Origin: Candidatus Omnitrophota bacterium
GTDB taxonomy: Bacteria > Hinthialibacterota > Hinthialibacteria > Hinthialibacterales > JAKPRU01
Reading direction: 5' to 3'
Length of the DNA: 5,986 bases
NCBI GenBank assembly: GCA_029557025.1
Contig: JAKPRU010000444.1
Location: 1 to 5,986, forward strand
Below the pieces are notes generated by a model that worked only from the letters and a program-made list of their open reading frames with translations, was not told the DNA's origin and ran no database searches. The position numbers and the translations under genes are program-made. Positions 5,142 through 5,986 of this stretch are shown here, in pieces. The first letter of the stretch is position 1; each line of letters starts with the position of its first letter.

Positions 5142-5986
5142 TCAGGTTGTGGGTTCTCCGTAGACGGCGCCCCAGGCTTTGGCGAGTTCTTTTCCCCTTG
5201 TTTCGAGTTGTTTCCGTTCCTCATCGGTAAAGGGTTTGTAGTTCATTACCGTTTCGACGACCCGATCGAGTTCGGCTAAACTACGAACTCCGATATTCAG
5301 CGAGGAAATGCCGGGGAGTTCCATGGCGTACCGAATGGCGGATTCGTAGTCTTGACCGGACAGGCGGGCGGTTCCTTTGGTCCAATCGGCGGGACCGCCG
5401 AGGATTTTCATGGCGATGAGGCCGAGGTTTTTCTTTTGGGCGGGCGCCCAGACGCGCTCCTCGAAGTTGTAAATGTGTTTGGTGACAAAATTGACGGCAG
5501 GCATGGCCACATCGATTTCATCGCGTTCCAGGAACGGCTGAAATCGCGACGGGAAAAAGTGCGCGGAACAGCCGATATGGCCGACGATGCCCTGTTTTTT
5601 CGCCTCCAGCAGAGCGGCGAGCATTCCTTTCGGGCCGAGAACATCCTCTACTTCCGATTTGAATCCTTCCAAACCGAGATCGTGGATATAGACCAGTTCG
5701 AAATGGTCGGTCTGTAATTTTTTCATGCTTTCCCGCAGCTGTCCCCAGCATCCGTCATAAGTCGGGTTTTCAGCTTTTGTGGCGAGGAAAATGTGATCGC
5801 GGTGGGGTTTGATTGCCTGGCCCAGGTATTCCGGGGATTCCTCATAGTTCAAGGCTGTGTCGATGGAGATGACACCCAATTCGAGGCAGCGGTCTACCAT
5901 ATTGCGGACATCATCGGGCGTGATGCCGAGATTTGCCCGGAAATGCCCTGTGCCCAATGTGATACAGGAGATCGGCACACCGGTGC
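5142..5986 (-). CDS. Aldo/keto reductase, 5' end cut by the right edge
   Basis: This is a cytosolic NAD(P)H-dependent oxidoreductase with a TIM-barrel fold. It reduces aldehydes or ketones to alcohols; the substrate is unknown. A GTG at 5978 could be a start, giving 278 residues, but the codons before it read Thr-Gly. The result, TGVPISCITLGTGHF, is the standard family opening (TGxxVSxxxLGT), so about five to ten residues probably lie off the edge. Numbered from that GTG, the catalytic tetrad is complete: Asp40 and Tyr45 (DTALNY), Lys68 (LATKAE) and His99 (VYIHDLG). The cofactor-binding end, NIGVRSLAELDRVVE, is near the C-terminus. HLGCSAH-like and MKILGG segments fit family strands. The gene converges with the sugar dehydrogenase and shows no functional tie to it. 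Confidence 0.92.
   Translation of the reverse strand, partial: TGVPISCITLGTGHFRANLGITPDDVRNMVDRCLELGVISIDTALNYEESPEYLGQAIKPHRDHIFLATKAENPTYDGCWGQLRESMKKLQTDHFELVYIHDLGLEGFKSEVEDVLGPKGMLAALLEAKKQGIVGHIGCSAHFFPSRFQPFLERDEIDVAMPAVNFVTKHIYNFEERVWAPAQKKNLGLIAMKILGGPADWTKGTARLSGQDYESAIRYAMELPGISSLNIGVRSLAELDRVVETVMNYKPFTDEERKQLETRGKELAKAWGAVYGEPTT

Noticed and set aside
5352..5717. A 121-codon plus-strand open frame inside the aldo/keto reductase gene
   Set aside because: It is again codon-aligned antisense to a gene with a complete catalytic tetrad, and it has no start signal.

Overview
This is a bacterial chromosomal window of about 6 kb. It holds four complete protein genes and two genes cut by the window edges. 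Most of it is GC-rich, about 60% or more by hand count in sampled lines, with ordinary Shine-Dalgarno sites and the standard genetic code. There is no rRNA, tRNA or other taxonomic marker, so the host cannot be named. The gene style (WbpA-type sugar dehydrogenase, GT-C membrane glycosyltransferase, two-TM histidine kinase) and the hairpin-rich gaps suggest an environmental, probably Gram-negative bacterium. That is inference only.

Layout from left to right. (a) 2-271 (+) is the 3' end of an unrecognised gene that is clearly more AT-rich (about 44% GC over 1-240) than the rest. (b) 272-669 has no convincing gene. It is a cluster of repeats: a 26-bp motif occurs twice directly and once inverted around a small ORF, followed by a G/C-rich hairpin. 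(c) 670-1911 (-) is a membrane-bound sensor histidine kinase with no response regulator in view. (d) 1912-2062 is a short gap with weak hairpins and a palindrome. (e) 2063-3319 (-) is a multi-spanning GT-C (PMT/ArnT-like) glycosyltransferase. It lies 13 nt behind (f) 3333-3659 (-), an unrecognised 108-residue soluble protein, and the two probably share a transcript. (g) 3720-5057 (+), divergent from (f), is a complete WbpA-type UDP-N-acetylhexosamine 6-dehydrogenase. (h) 5058-5141 is a convergent gap with a perfect 10-bp-stem hairpin. (i) 5142-5986 (-) is an aldo/keto reductase whose first few codons lie beyond the right edge.

The dehydrogenase makes an activated uronic acid for surface polysaccharide. 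The GT-C enzyme is of the kind that transfers a sugar from a lipid carrier at the outer face of the membrane. The divergent pair therefore reads as part of a cell-surface glycan locus. The kinase lies downstream on the same strand as the glycosyltransferase and might sense envelope conditions, but a 151-nt gap separates them and no functional link is shown. The aldo/keto reductase looks like an independent neighbour.

I found no convincing new system. The least explained parts are the inverted/direct repeat cluster at 268-646 and the 108-residue protein coupled to the glycosyltransferase.
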